Source: G963668185 sp963668185 (GTDB lineage: Bacteria > Chloroflexota > Dehalococcoidia > Lucifugimonadales > G963668185). Taken from it: DNA of 64,000 bases. This document shows positions 16,634-25,121 of this stretch, one piece after another. Each line of letters begins with the position of its first letter. Positions within the stretch are counted from its first letter, which is position 1. Below the pieces are notes generated by a model, which searched no databases, had not been told where the DNA came from, and worked only from the letters and a program-made list of their open reading frames with translations. A program made the translations under genes and the position numbers. The stretch is taken from the NCBI GenBank assembly GCA_963668185.1, contig OY764162.1, positions 1,736,001 to 1,800,000 on the forward strand. The letters run 5' to 3'.

Positions 16634-17431
16634 ATGGCGCTTAACATCGTCGTCTGCGTAAAGCAGGTGATTGATCCGGAAACCCCTTCATCGGCCTTCA
16701 AGATCGATGCCGACGCAAACAAGGTGGTGCCGCCCGCCGGCATTCCGCCCGTGGTCAACGGCTTCGACGAGCACGCGGTCGAGGCCGCGCTCCGCATCAA
16801 GGACGCGGGCGAGGCCAACGTCACGGTCATTTCGGCGGGGCACAACTTCGTGATGGACGTGATGAAGAAGCCCCTGTCCATGGGCGCCGACGCCATGATC
16901 CTCGTGGACGACGCTGCCGCCGCAGAACTGGACGCGTTTGCGACGGTCAAGGTCCTGTCGGAAGCGATCAAGAAGGCGGGCGAGTTCGACCTCGTGCTCT
17001 GCGGCAGACAGGCGTCGGACTGGGACAACGCCCACGTTCCGATGGGCGTCGCCGAAGCCCTCGGCCTGCCGTGCATCACCCTGGCGCAGAAGGTGGACGT
17101 GCAGAACGGCACGGTGAACGTGCACCGCAGCCTCTCCGACGGGTACGAAGTGGTGGAATCCGCCACGCCGGCGCTGGTCACGGTCAGCAACGAACTGGGC
17201 GAGGCGCGATACCCAACCCTGCGCGGCATCATGGCCGCCTCGCGCAAGAGCCCCGACGTATGGTCGATCGCCGACCTGAGCTTGAATGCGGACGACCTGG
17301 CTCCGAGGGTGGTACTGCAGGACCTTTACCAGCCGGTCAGCGACGCCCAGGTGGAGATGATCACGGGAGACGATGAAGAGGACGCCGGCCGCAAGCTGGC
17401 CGACCGCCTGCGGGAACTCAAGCTCATCTAG
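16634..17431 (+). CDS. etfB: electron transfer flavoprotein, beta subunit
   Basis: 265 residues. It starts ALNIVVCVKQVIDPETPSSAF and has NGFDEHAVEAALRI, GRQASDWDNAHVP (nucleotide-binding loop) and the PTLRGIMAASRKSPDVW segment near 195-211, all EtfB hallmarks. EtfAB is a cytosolic FAD/AMP heterodimer carrying electrons from acyl-CoA and related dehydrogenases to the quinone pool through ETF-QO. No bifurcating partner is adjacent, so the classical type is more likely. The ATG at 16634 follows TAGGAG. Confidence 0.95.
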   Translation: MALNIVVCVKQVIDPETPSSAFKIDADANKVVPPAGIPPVVNGFDEHAVEAALRIKDAGEANVTVISAGHNFVMDVMKKPLSMGADAMILVDDAAAAELDAFATVKVLSEAIKKAGEFDLVLCGRQASDWDNAHVPMGVAEALGLPCITLAQKVDVQNGTVNVHRSLSDGYEVVESATPALVTVSNELGEARYPTLRGIMAASRKSPDVWSIADLSLNADDLAPRVVLQDLYQPVSDAQVEMITGDDEEDAGRKLADRLRELKLI

Positions 17432-17466
17432 ATACAACACCTACCCGGAAGAGGGAGATAAACGAA

Positions 17467-18456
17467 ATGTCATCAGTGTTAGTTGTCGGCGAAGTCCAGG
17501 ACGGCGAGGTCCAGGCGGTCACGCATGAACTGACGGCCACGGGCCGCAAGCTGGCCGACGCAGGCGGCGGTTCGGTGTCCGTGGCCCTCATGAGCGGCGA
17601 AGTCGACTCCGGGCTCGCCGACGGCGCAATCGCGCACGGCGCGGACAAGGTCTATCTGGTACAGGACTCCAACCTGGCCGGGCCGGGTCTGGACGCGCCG
17701 GTCACCGCGATCGGCAAGCTCTGCGCGCACGCCGGCCCGGACGTCGTGCTGATCGGCAAGACCGACACGGGCCGCGACCTCGGCCCCCGCTTGGCGTACA
17801 GGCTGAACGCCGCAATCGCGCAGGACTGCACCGACGCATGGATGGAGGGCGACCGCGTGGGCGCAACCAGGCCGGTGTACGGAGGCAACGCCGTCGCGAA
17901 GATCGTGTTCGGCCCCGGCGACCCGCAGGTGCTCACGATGCGCCCGCGGGCCGTCGAGCCCCTCGCGGCAGATTCGGGCCGTACCGGCGACGTCGAGAGC
18001 TTCAGCCCGGGCATCGACGCCTCGGACGTGAAGGTCAAGGTCCTGGACACCGTCCAGGAGGAGGCCCAGGGTGTGAGGCTGGAAGACGCCTCCATCGTCG
18101 TCAGCGGAGGCCGCGGACTGGGCGGGCCGGACCCGTTCAACCAGCTAGAGGAACTTGCCGGCATCTTGGACGGCGCGCTGGGCGCGTCCCGCGCGGCCTG
18201 CGACGCTGGCTGGCTGGACCACTCGCACCAGGTCGGCCTCACCGGCAAGACGATAGCCCCGGACCTGTACATCACGGTCGGCATCTCCGGCGCAAGCCAG
18301 CACATGGCCGGCTGCTCGGGCGCCAAGAACCTCGTCGCGATCAACCGGGACGAAGAGGCCAACATCTTCAAGGACGCCACCCTGGGCGTGGTTGGAGACT
18401 GGGCCAAGGTGTTCCCGGCCTTCATGGACCAGGTGAAGAAGCTCAAGGCGTCCTAG
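17467..18456 (+). CDS. etfA: electron transfer flavoprotein, alpha subunit
   Basis: 329 residues, 35 bases after etfB, with GGGAGA in front. The C-terminal FAD domain is complete: SGGRGLGGPDPFNQLEELA, GASRAACDAGW, QVGLTGKTIAPDLYITVGIS, GASQHMAGCSGAKNLVAIN and ANIFKDATLGVVGDW. The N-terminal domain packs against EtfB. The order etfB-etfA is usual. The dehydrogenases that feed it are not in the window. Confidence 0.95.
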   Translation: MSSVLVVGEVQDGEVQAVTHELTATGRKLADAGGGSVSVALMSGEVDSGLADGAIAHGADKVYLVQDSNLAGPGLDAPVTAIGKLCAHAGPDVVLIGKTDTGRDLGPRLAYRLNAAIAQDCTDAWMEGDRVGATRPVYGGNAVAKIVFGPGDPQVLTMRPRAVEPLAADSGRTGDVESFSPGIDASDVKVKVLDTVQEEAQGVRLEDASIVVSGGRGLGGPDPFNQLEELAGILDGALGASRAACDAGWLDHSHQVGLTGKTIAPDLYITVGISGASQHMAGCSGAKNLVAINRDEEANIFKDATLGVVGDWAKVFPAFMDQVKKLKAS

Positions 18457-18512
18457 TCAACAGATATGCGGGCCGGCAGTCCGCGCTGCTTCCCGGGTGA
18501 CAGGAGTTCGAC

Positions 18513-18956
18513 TTGACGGAAGGCGACTTCGGCATAGACCTGCAGAAGGTCAAAGAGACGATCGACGATGCAGAGGTAATGTCCCTATTCTTCCCGTCGC
18601 TGCGCAAGTCGCTGATCATCGACGTCAGGACGAACGAACGGGACGGCCCCATGGTGAGGGTCATGCCGATGGCCGCGTCCCCGCAGGAGCGCCTCCGCGG
18701 ACTGCGCCGTATGCGGCCGGGCTTCCCGCGCCTTCGCAGCCTCACCCTGATACCGTGGCTGCGCTACATCGACAGCCTCGTAACCACGGGCGTCTGGGAA
18801 CGCGTCATCGATCGCCTGAGCAAAGCGGCCCCCGGCAACGATGAACTGCTGGCGACGTGCGACGCCGCGCTGAAAGAGCTAAAGGACCTCGAGAAGGCCG
18901 AGCTCCTGGCGGTGGTGAGGGGCGACAACTACCGCACCATCTGGTCGGCGCGATAG
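18513..18956 (+). CDS. conserved-looking hypothetical protein
   Basis: 147 residues from a TTG at 18513 with CAGGAG seven bases before. A basic, Arg- and Pro-rich middle (RLRGLRRMRPGFPRLRSLTL) is followed by an amphipathic C-terminal helical part (DELLATCDAALKELKDLEKAELLAVV). No signal peptide, metal site or family motif is recognised. It lies between etfA and the S9 peptidase, 17 bases before the latter, so it is probably in one transcript with them. Confidence 0.65.
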   Translation: MTEGDFGIDLQKVKETIDDAEVMSLFFPSLRKSLIIDVRTNERDGPMVRVMPMAASPQERLRGLRRMRPGFPRLRSLTLIPWLRYIDSLVTTGVWERVIDRLSKAAPGNDELLATCDAALKELKDLEKAELLAVVRGDNYRTIWSAR

Positions 18957-18973
18957 CGCCGCGCCACACTCCC

Positions 18974-20917
18974 ATGCCCAGGCCCGTAACCATCGAGGAC
19001 ACCGTCAGCTTCCGGACGGTGACCAGCGCGGCGATGCACCCGGACGGCGGTAGCATCGTGTTCGCGGTCGGCGAGCCGTTCGGCGGCAAGGACGGCTCCA
19101 CGCCGCGCTCCCGGCTCTGGACTGTCCCGACTGCCGGCGGCGAGCCGCGCCCCTTCACGTCGGGCGTAGGCGCGGACGCGATGCCGTTGTGGTCGCCCGA
19201 CGGCGGCAGGCTCGCGTTCCTCTCAGACCGTGAACGCGGCCTCGGTCGGCAGGTGTACGTGATGCGCCCCGACTTCGGCGAAGCGGAGCGGCTGACCCGC
19301 ACCGACGGCCGGGTCGCCGCCACCGCCGCTATGCAGACGTTCGCCTGGTCGCCGGACGGCGCGCGCATCGCATTCCTGGTGACGGAGCCAGACACTGCCG
19401 AGGAGGCGCGGCGGAAGAAGGAGCGGCGCGACCACGTCCGCTTCGAGAAGGAGCAGAAGTACAACCGCATCTGCGTGGCAGACGCCTCCACCGGCGAGGT
19501 ACGGTACGCCTCGCCGCCCGGACTCCAGATCTGGGAGTTCGGATGGTCGCCGGACGGCGAGAGCTTCGTCGCCGTCGCCTCCGACGGGCCGTACAAGTAC
19601 GACTGGTACCTCGCTCGCCTCGTGCGCTTCGATGCCTCGGACGGCGCGGCGCGCACGCTGCACCGGACCGAGCGGCAGCTTGCGAAGCCCGCATGGTCGC
19701 CGGACGGGAGCCGCATCGCGTTCCTGTCCTCGATCTGGAGCGACCAGGGCGCGGTCGGCGGCAGCGTGTTCGTCATGCCCGCGGACGGCGGCGGCGCGCG
19801 AGAACTGGAGGGCAGCCGCCGCACCAGCCCGAACTGGATCGAGTGGTCGCCGGACAGCGGGACGCTCCACGTCGCGGGCCAGGAGCGGGGCGGCGCAGGC
19901 ATCGCGACGCTCGACGCGAACACCGGCGCGCGGACGCATCTATGGCACGTCGAGGGCGCGATCGGCGGCGGCGCATGGCCGCCCTGTTCGCGCGACCGTC
20001 ACGGCAACTACGCCGTCATCGTAGAGGACGCGCACGCTCCCGCCGAGGTCCACGTCGCCAGGCCGGAAGACGGTACACTCACGCTGACCCGCCTCACAGA
20101 CCTGCACCCGCTCGCGCCGGAACTGGAGTTGGGCCGCACAGAGATCCTGCACTGGGAAGCTCCGGACGGGCAGCGCATACAGGGCCTGCTCATCCGCCCG
20201 ACCGCGGGTCACGGCGAAGGCCCGTGGCCGATGGTCGTGGACGTGCACGGCGGCCCGGCCTCGATGCACGCCAACCGGTACGTCATGGGCATGGGGCGGC
20301 TCGGCTGGCTCCAGTACGCCGCCTCCAGGGGCATGGCCGTCTTCATGCCGAACCCGCGCGGCAGCACCGGCTGGGGCATCGAGTTCACCGAGGCGAACCT
20401 CAAGGACCTCGGCGGCATGGACTGGCAGGACGTGCTCGCAGGCATCGACCACTGCGTCGAGATCGGCGCGGCGCAGGAGGGGCGGCTCGGCATCACCGGC
20501 TGGAGCTATGGCGGCTTCCTCACCGGCTGGGCGCTCACCCAGTCGGACCGGTTCAGCGCGTGCGCCATCGGCGCGGCGGCGCCTCACCGCCGGAGCTGGC
20601 ACGGCAACTCCGGCATCAAGAACTGGGTCGCCACCTACCTCGGCTACCCCGACCCGTGGGACCCGGACGGCGACTACCGCCACTACTCGTTCATCTCCCA
20701 CGTCAAGAACGCGAAGATGCCCACGCTCATCCTCCACGGCGACAGGGACGCCGACGTGCCCATCGAGCAAGCCCACATCCTCTACCGCGCCCTGAAAGAG
20801 CACGGCGTGGAGACCGAGTTCGTGTACTACCCCGGCGGCGGCCACGGCATCACCCAGCGCGACCAGGTAATGGACATAGGCCGCCGCGTCACCGCCTGGT
20901 TCGAGCAGCGCCTGTAA
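18974..20917 (+). CDS. S9 family prolyl oligopeptidase-type peptidase
   Basis: 647 residues from the ATG at 18974 (in-frame starts further up overlap the previous gene). The N-terminal ~390 residues form a beta-propeller of repeated WSPDG motifs (LWSPDGGRLAF, AWSPDGARIAF, GWSPDGESF, AWSPDGSRIAF). The C-terminal alpha/beta hydrolase carries Ser511 (GWSYGG), Asp592 (HGDRDADVP) and His624 (GGGHGI). No signal peptide, so probably a cytosolic oligopeptidase or acylaminoacyl-peptidase that degrades short peptides. Confidence 0.92.
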   Translation: MPRPVTIEDTVSFRTVTSAAMHPDGGSIVFAVGEPFGGKDGSTPRSRLWTVPTAGGEPRPFTSGVGADAMPLWSPDGGRLAFLSDRERGLGRQVYVMRPDFGEAERLTRTDGRVAATAAMQTFAWSPDGARIAFLVTEPDTAEEARRKKERRDHVRFEKEQKYNRICVADASTGEVRYASPPGLQIWEFGWSPDGESFVAVASDGPYKYDWYLARLVRFDASDGAARTLHRTERQLAKPAWSPDGSRIAFLSSIWSDQGAVGGSVFVMPADGGGARELEGSRRTSPNWIEWSPDSGTLHVAGQERGGAGIATLDANTGARTHLWHVEGAIGGGAWPPCSRDRHGNYAVIVEDAHAPAEVHVARPEDGTLTLTRLTDLHPLAPELELGRTEILHWEAPDGQRIQGLLIRPTAGHGEGPWPMVVDVHGGPASMHANRYVMGMGRLGWLQYAASRGMAVFMPNPRGSTGWGIEFTEANLKDLGGMDWQDVLAGIDHCVEIGAAQEGRLGITGWSYGGFLTGWALTQSDRFSACAIGAAAPHRRSWHGNSGIKNWVATYLGYPDPWDPDGDYRHYSFISHVKNAKMPTLILHGDRDADVPIEQAHILYRALKEHGVETEFVYYPGGGHGITQRDQVMDIGRRVTAWFEQRL

Positions 20918-20928
20918 AAGGCCACAAA

Positions 20929-20957
20929 CCCGTTCGCCCTGAGCCTGTCGAAGGGCC
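20929..20957. repeat. dispersed repeat B (core GCCCTGAGCCTGTCGAAGGG)
   Basis: Copy between the peptidase and ilvD. The same sequence recurs at 23171, 24537, 24631 and 33441, and in reverse orientation at about 42139, 42448 and 42759. The inner bases can pair imperfectly (GTTCGCCCTGAGCC / the following GTCGAAGGGC). Such repeats lie between, not within, genes here, except in the 40584-41630 gene. Confidence 0.8.
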
Positions 20958-20990
20958 GCCTGTACCCACACCTTGCAAGGAGACATACGC

Positions 20991-22676
20991 ATGGCAACCC
21001 AGACCAAGCCCAACCTCAAGTGGCACAGCAGCGCCGTCAGCGATGGCCCCCACAGGGCGCCGGCGCGCGCCATGCTCCGCGCCGTCGGGCTGACGGACGA
21101 CGACATGAGCAAGCCGTTTGTCGCCATCGGAAACCTGGCCTCCGACGTGACCCCCTGCAACGTCCACCTGACCCGCCTCGCCGACAAGGTCAAGGAGGGC
21201 GTGCGCGCCGCGAACGCCGTGCCCTTCATGTTCGGCACGATCACCGTCAGCGACGGCATCTCCATGGGCACCGAGGGCATGAAGGCCTCGCTCGTGAGCC
21301 GGGAGGTCATCGCCGACTCCATAGAGACCGTGACGATGGCCGAGGGCATGGACGGCCTGCTCGTCGTCGCCGCGTGCGACAAGAACATGCCCGGCGCGAT
21401 GATGGCGATGGCGCGCCTGAACGTGCCGGCCATCTTCGTTTACGGCGGCGCCATCATGCCCGGCAACTGGCAGGGCAAGGACGTGAACATCCAGGACGTA
21501 TTCGAGGCCGTCGGCGCGTGGTCGCAGGGCAACATGTCGCTCGACGACCTGATCGGGCTGGAGTGCGTCGCCTGCCCCGGCGAGGGCGCGTGCGCCGGCA
21601 TGTTCACGGCGAACACGATGTCCTCGGCCATCGAGGCGATGGGCATGTCCGTGCCGGGCGCGGTCTCGATTCCGGCGATAGACCCGCGCAACGAGACGGT
21701 CGCCTTCGAGGCCGGCGCGATGCTCTACAAGCTGCTGGAGCGCGACATCCGGCCCCGGGACATCATCACCCGCAACTCCCTGGAGAACGCGATCACCGTC
21801 GTGCTGGCGATGGGCGGCTCCACGAACGCGGTGCTGCACCTGCTGGCCATCGCCAGGGAAGCGGAGGTGGACCTGAGCATCGACGACTTCGACAGGCTCA
21901 GTCGCCGCACGCCGTACCTGACCGACCTGCGCCCCGGAGGGCAGTACGTCATGGCCGACATGGACCGGGCCGGCGGGCTGCCGGTGCTGATGAAGGAGCT
22001 GCTTGAGGCGGGGCTGCTCCACCCGGACGAGATGACCGTCACCGGCAAGACACTGGCCGAGAACCTGGACACGTTCGGCGGCAAGCCGGACGGCCGCGTG
22101 ATGTACCCGGTGTCGGAGGCGCGCAGCCCCACCGGCGGCCTCGTGATCCTGCGCGGCAACCTCGCGCCGGAGGGCGCCGTGCTCAAGGTGGCGGGCACCA
22201 AGAGCCTAAGCCACGAGGGGCCCGCCAGGGTGTACGACGGCGAGCGCGCCGCCTTCGAGGCCGTGACCGGCGGCCAGATCGAGTCCGGCGACGTCGTCGT
22301 GATCCGGTACGAGGGGCCGAAGGGTGGGCCAGGCATGCAGGAGATGCTAGCGGTCACCAGCGCGATGGCCGGTCAGGGCCACGGCGACGACGTCCTGCTG
22401 ATGACGGACGGCCGCTTCTCCGGCGCGACGCGCGGCGCGTCCATCGGCCACGTCGCCCCCGAGGCGGCGGTCGGCGGCCCGATTGGCCTCGTGCAAGACG
22501 GCGACATCATAGTCATGGACGTAGAGACCCGCGAGCTAAGCGTACGAGTCTCCGAAGACGAACTCGCCCGCCGCCGCAGCCAGTGGACCGCCCCCGCGCC
22601 CACATACACCCGCGGCGTAATGGCCAAGTACGCCAGGCTAGTCTCCTCCGCGTCCGAAGGCGCCGTCACCGGCTAG
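20991..22676 (+). CDS. ilvD: dihydroxy-acid dehydratase
   Basis: 561 residues, normal IlvD length, from the ATG at 20991 after CAAGGAG. It converts 2,3-dihydroxy-isovalerate and -methylvalerate to the 2-keto acids of valine, leucine and isoleucine synthesis. The three conserved Cys regions that bind the Fe-S cluster are present: TPCNVHL, AACDKNMPG and GEGACAGMFTANTM. Also SDGISMGTEGM, GGSTNAVLHL and MTDGRFSGATRGASIGHVAPEA. No other ilv gene flanks it; the TPP enzyme at 61039 could be an acetolactate synthase partner but is 38 kb away. Confidence 0.96.
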   Translation: MATQTKPNLKWHSSAVSDGPHRAPARAMLRAVGLTDDDMSKPFVAIGNLASDVTPCNVHLTRLADKVKEGVRAANAVPFMFGTITVSDGISMGTEGMKASLVSREVIADSIETVTMAEGMDGLLVVAACDKNMPGAMMAMARLNVPAIFVYGGAIMPGNWQGKDVNIQDVFEAVGAWSQGNMSLDDLIGLECVACPGEGACAGMFTANTMSSAIEAMGMSVPGAVSIPAIDPRNETVAFEAGAMLYKLLERDIRPRDIITRNSLENAITVVLAMGGSTNAVLHLLAIAREAEVDLSIDDFDRLSRRTPYLTDLRPGGQYVMADMDRAGGLPVLMKELLEAGLLHPDEMTVTGKTLAENLDTFGGKPDGRVMYPVSEARSPTGGLVILRGNLAPEGAVLKVAGTKSLSHEGPARVYDGERAAFEAVTGGQIESGDVVVIRYEGPKGGPGMQEMLAVTSAMAGQGHGDDVLLMTDGRFSGATRGASIGHVAPEAAVGGPIGLVQDGDIIVMDVETRELSVRVSEDELARRRSQWTAPAPTYTRGVMAKYARLVSSASEGAVTG

Positions 22677-22721
22677 GCAGGGCAAGGGAGCCATGCCACC
22701 GAGGCACGTAGAGAGAAACAG

Positions 22722-22860
22722 TTGCATAACCGTCATACCGGCGGAGGCCGGTATCCAGGGGGGTGCGGGGCCTCTGGCCTCTTCCCCAGTCTGCTGGGGA
22801 AGACTGAGATGGGGCAAAAGCGTCGATTGCCAGACAACCCCTCAACTCTGAGCAGCGACA
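22722..22860. repeat. composite repeat: repeat C hairpin joined to repeat A hairpin
   Basis: Contains the hairpin ATACCGGC...GCCGGTAT (about 22732-22756) and, 25 bp on, the repeat A hairpin (22781-22802; arms CTTCCCCAG and CTGGGGAAG). It continues with GACTGAGATGGGGCAAAAGC. The same two-part arrangement occurs at 48843-48968 and 52351-52440 in inverse orientation. Confidence 0.8.
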
Positions 22861-22874
22861 CCAGCGGTTTCGCC

Positions 22875-22904
22875 TTGTTGAGCCGACGCCCCAGCCCCTA
22901 TAAT
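22875..22904 (+). promoter_or_regulatory. promoter of the small Tat-signal gene
   Basis: TTGTTG (22875-22880), 18-bp spacer and a perfect TATAAT (22899-22904), 39 bp ahead of the ATG at 22943. Confidence 0.6.
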
Positions 22905-22942
22905 GGCCCACGTAGTACGTCACTAACGGGAGTGAACAGCAG

Positions 22943-23152
22943 ATGAGCCAGCAGCCGCAGGAACACGCCGAAGGCCGGACTATGTCACGAAGGTCCTTCC
23001 TGACCAAAGGCCCAATGACCATCCTCGCAGGGATAAGCATCGGCGTAGTCGGCGGCAGACTGCTAGGCTCCGTCCTCGGCAACCGCCCCACCCCGCCCCA
23101 GCTCCCCAAAGACTCCATCTTCAAGCCCGCCAAAGACCGCACCCAGATCTAA
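22943..23152 (+). CDS. small protein with twin-arginine signal
   Basis: 69 residues. The motif SRRSFLTKG at about residues 15-23 fits the Tat consensus S/T-R-R-x-F-L-K, and a hydrophobic helix (MTILAGISIGVVGGRLLGSVL) follows. The remaining ~20 residues are Pro/Lys-rich. It is almost all signal and tail, so it may be a membrane-anchored Tat-inserted peptide rather than a soluble enzyme; short Tat-tailed proteins accompany some molybdoenzymes, but none is near. A clear promoter supports it as a real gene. Confidence 0.7.
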   Translation: MSQQPQEHAEGRTMSRRSFLTKGPMTILAGISIGVVGGRLLGSVLGNRPTPPQLPKDSIFKPAKDRTQI

Positions 23153-23170
23153 GCGGACGCTTAGCGAAAC

Positions 23171-23198
23171 CCGTTCGCCCTGAGCCTGTCGAAGGGCC
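23171..23198. repeat. dispersed repeat B copy
   Basis: Same sequence as at 20929, immediately after the small Tat-signal gene. It could serve as a transcript end. Confidence 0.8.
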
Positions 23199-23322
23199 TA
23201 CCCCGATCGGAAGGTTAACCCGCTCTGGCACGGCTTCTGGTCAAGCAAGATCAGATACCTGAAAGACCAGGGCGTTTACGTGTACCGGGGCAGAGTGAAC
23301 TCAGGAGGACAGGAGGGTGGCA

Positions 23323-24300
23323 ATGACCCAAGACTTCACCGCCTTTGTTGGGACTGTTGGAATCGGCGGAAGCGGTATCTGGAGAAGTGTCGACGGCGGA
23401 GAGAACTGGACCGTGCCCAAGGGAATCCGGGACGAGTTCAACTGCTGCGCCCTTGCGGTCGACCCGCGTAATCCCGATCTCGTGTACGCGGGCCTTCGTG
23501 ACGGTATCTACCGCAGCGAAGACCGGGGAGTGAATTTCCATCGGATCAACTGCCCGATCAACGCGTACGCCGTCTGGTCCGTGGCCGTCGATCCTTCCGA
23601 CTCCGACACGATCTTCGCCGGTTGCCGGCCTGGCGCGGTCTTCCGGTCGTCCGATGGCGGAGAGCGCTGGGAGAAGCTCCCCGTTGAATTCGCCCCGGAA
23701 GGACTGTTCGGAGGTGCTCCAAGGGTTCTGGCGGTTGCTGTCGACCCGACCGATAGCAGTATGGTCTGGGCCGGTGTAGAGGCAGACGGAGTTCGCCTAA
23801 GCACCGACAGCGGCGAAACCTGGAAACGTGTCGGAGACCGTCAAATCGACTCGGACATTCACGGAATCGCGATCAGTCCTGGGTCGCCGTCGCTCGTTTT
23901 CGTCAACACCGAGTGGGAGGTGTACAGGAGCGGCGATGCAGGCGAGACCTGGACCGCCGTGGGGGCGGCGGAGACATTCTCGATGCCCTACTGCCGGGGG
24001 GTGGCAGTGAAACCGGGCCATCCGGACGTGGTCTTCGTGGGAAACGGCGATTCGGACATCGGCAAAGCTGGGACGCTCCATAGATCGACCGACAGGGGAG
24101 AAAGCTGGATGCCCCTCCCGCTTCCCGTACCTCCCAACTCGCCGATCGGCTATTTTGCGACGAACTCCGCCGATCCCGACCTGATCCTTTGCCACAGCAA
24201 CTACGGCCAGGTCTACGCCAGCCACGACGGCGGCGACAACTGGCGGAAACTTCCAAGAGAGTTCAGCGAAATCCGGTCGATTGCGTGGATGCCGAACTAG
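23323..24300 (+). CDS. BNR/Asp-box beta-propeller protein
   Basis: 325 residues from the ATG at 23323 (GGAGG six bases before; a GTG at 23317 is less likely). Seven Asp-box motifs S-x-D-x-G-x-x-W are spread through the chain: SVDGGENW, SEDRGVNF, SSDGGERW, STDSGETW, SGDAGETW, STDRGESW and SHDGGDNW, each followed by a VAVDP-type strand. This is a six- or seven-bladed propeller of the sialidase/photosystem-stability (YCF48-like) superfamily. No signal peptide is seen and the Arg triad of sialidases is not evident. Function unknown; glycosidase activity is doubtful. Confidence 0.85.
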   Translation: MTQDFTAFVGTVGIGGSGIWRSVDGGENWTVPKGIRDEFNCCALAVDPRNPDLVYAGLRDGIYRSEDRGVNFHRINCPINAYAVWSVAVDPSDSDTIFAGCRPGAVFRSSDGGERWEKLPVEFAPEGLFGGAPRVLAVAVDPTDSSMVWAGVEADGVRLSTDSGETWKRVGDRQIDSDIHGIAISPGSPSLVFVNTEWEVYRSGDAGETWTAVGAAETFSMPYCRGVAVKPGHPDVVFVGNGDSDIGKAGTLHRSTDRGESWMPLPLPVPPNSPIGYFATNSADPDLILCHSNYGQVYASHDGGDNWRKLPREFSEIRSIAWMPN

Positions 24301-24400
24301 GCGGTATTCGGCTACTGGCGCTAGCGACGGTCACCTCAAGCGGCAAACCGGTGATCGGTCGCACTAGCGGCCAGGAAGCGGTCCTGTCGAGCAGGAAGCA

Positions 24401-24477
24401 TGGTGGGCGGTACTGGATTCGAACCGGTGACCTCTGCGATGTCAACGCAGCGCTCTAAACCACTGAGCTAACCGCCC
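24401..24477 (-). tRNA. tRNA-Val (anticodon GAC), CCA encoded
   Basis: Minus strand from 24477. Acceptor GGGCGGT pairs with ACCGCCC, followed by A and an encoded CCA (24403-24401). Anticodon stem CTGCG/CGCAG encloses TTGACAT, giving anticodon GAC. The T arm contains GGTTCGAATCC. All arms close. Confidence 0.95.
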
Positions 24478-24536
24478 GCCAGTGAGCTTTGAGTGTATCG
24501 CCGCCCCACGAGGCGGTCAAGGCGCGCAACCCACCA

Positions 24537-24688
24537 CGTTCGCCCTGAGCTAGTCGAAGGGCCGCCGTAGGGGCGGTTCGCGAAGCGCCCTCCCTTTCTT
24601 TACGTTCACCCTGACGCCGTGAGATGCAAATCCGTTCGCCCTGAGCCTGTCGAAGGGCCGCCCCGCACCCAATCCCGTTCGCCCCGAG
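24537..24688. repeat. cluster of repeat B copies and a GGCGGTTCGCGAAGCGCC palindrome
   Basis: Two or three B copies (24537-24562, 24631-24659, and a decayed one after 24675) surround a near-palindrome at about 24570-24590 that matches the one at 40549-40568. No gene is seen in 24478-24769. Confidence 0.75.
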
Positions 24689-24769
24689 CTACGGCGTGAG
24701 ACCGCGCATTGATGATGCTTGACGGTTTGCGCTACTCTTGCCTCAGACCGACATTCAGGAGAAACGGCG

Positions 24770-25045
24770 ATGCAAGCTAGGAAGAAACGCCTCACCCTGG
24801 ACATAGACGCCCCCGTGCAGCGACGCCTGAAGGAGGCCGCCGCGCTCAAAGGCGTCAGCATGAGCGGTTACTGCCTAGCCGCCATAAACAAAGAGTTGGC
24901 CCTCGACGAAGCCAACGGCGTACCCGCCGGCAGCTTCAACATAGAGCGGCTCATAGCGCTCCAAAAGGAGATCTTGGGGGACAGGTCATTCCCCGGAGAC
25001 TCGGCAGACTTCATCCGTGAGGCCCGCGAGTCCAGGAACATATAA
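24770..25045 (+). CDS. ribbon-helix-helix antitoxin (VapB/DUF1778-like)
   Basis: 91 residues from the ATG at 24770 with CAGGAGA before it. The N-terminal half has an RHH pattern: RLTLDIDAPVQRRLKEAAAL as strand plus helix 1, then KGVSMSGYCLAAINKEL as helix 2. The C-terminal half (GDRSFPGDSADFIREARESR) is the toxin-binding arm usual in VapB-like antitoxins. Its TAA overlaps the ATG of the toxin frame, which is cut to 21 codons. It may still act as an orphan DNA-binding protein. Confidence 0.8.
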   Translation: MQARKKRLTLDIDAPVQRRLKEAAALKGVSMSGYCLAAINKELALDEANGVPAGSFNIERLIALQKEILGDRSFPGDSADFIREARESRNI

Positions 25046-25110
25046 TGAACGGTCACATCGTGGTGGATGCGAGCCTGGCGTCCAAGTGGCCGGGGATGAA
25101 AACACACTAA
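25045..25110 (+). pseudogene. N-terminal stub of a VapC (PIN domain) toxin
   Basis: The TAATG overlap with the antitoxin starts a 21-codon frame, MNGHIVVDASLASKWPG plus four residues. VVDASLASKW is the first strand and first acidic residue of PIN nucleases (VVDASVAIKW type). The remaining ~110 residues, with the other acidic metal ligands, are gone; McrB begins 11 bases later. I read it as a toxin truncated at the island's left edge. Confidence 0.75.
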
Positions 25111-25121
25111 AGAGGAGAACG

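Noticed and set aside
23213..23320. Possible C-terminal gene remnant reading NPLWHGFWSSKIRYLKD before the BNR gene
   Set aside because: Protein-like residues, but too short, with no start and no family match; could be chance.
24401..24477. tRNA-Val as the attachment site of the McrBC island
   Set aside because: No second copy of its 3' end was found near 22.7-23.3 kb or 30.9 kb, and the island lies on the 5' side of the tRNA.
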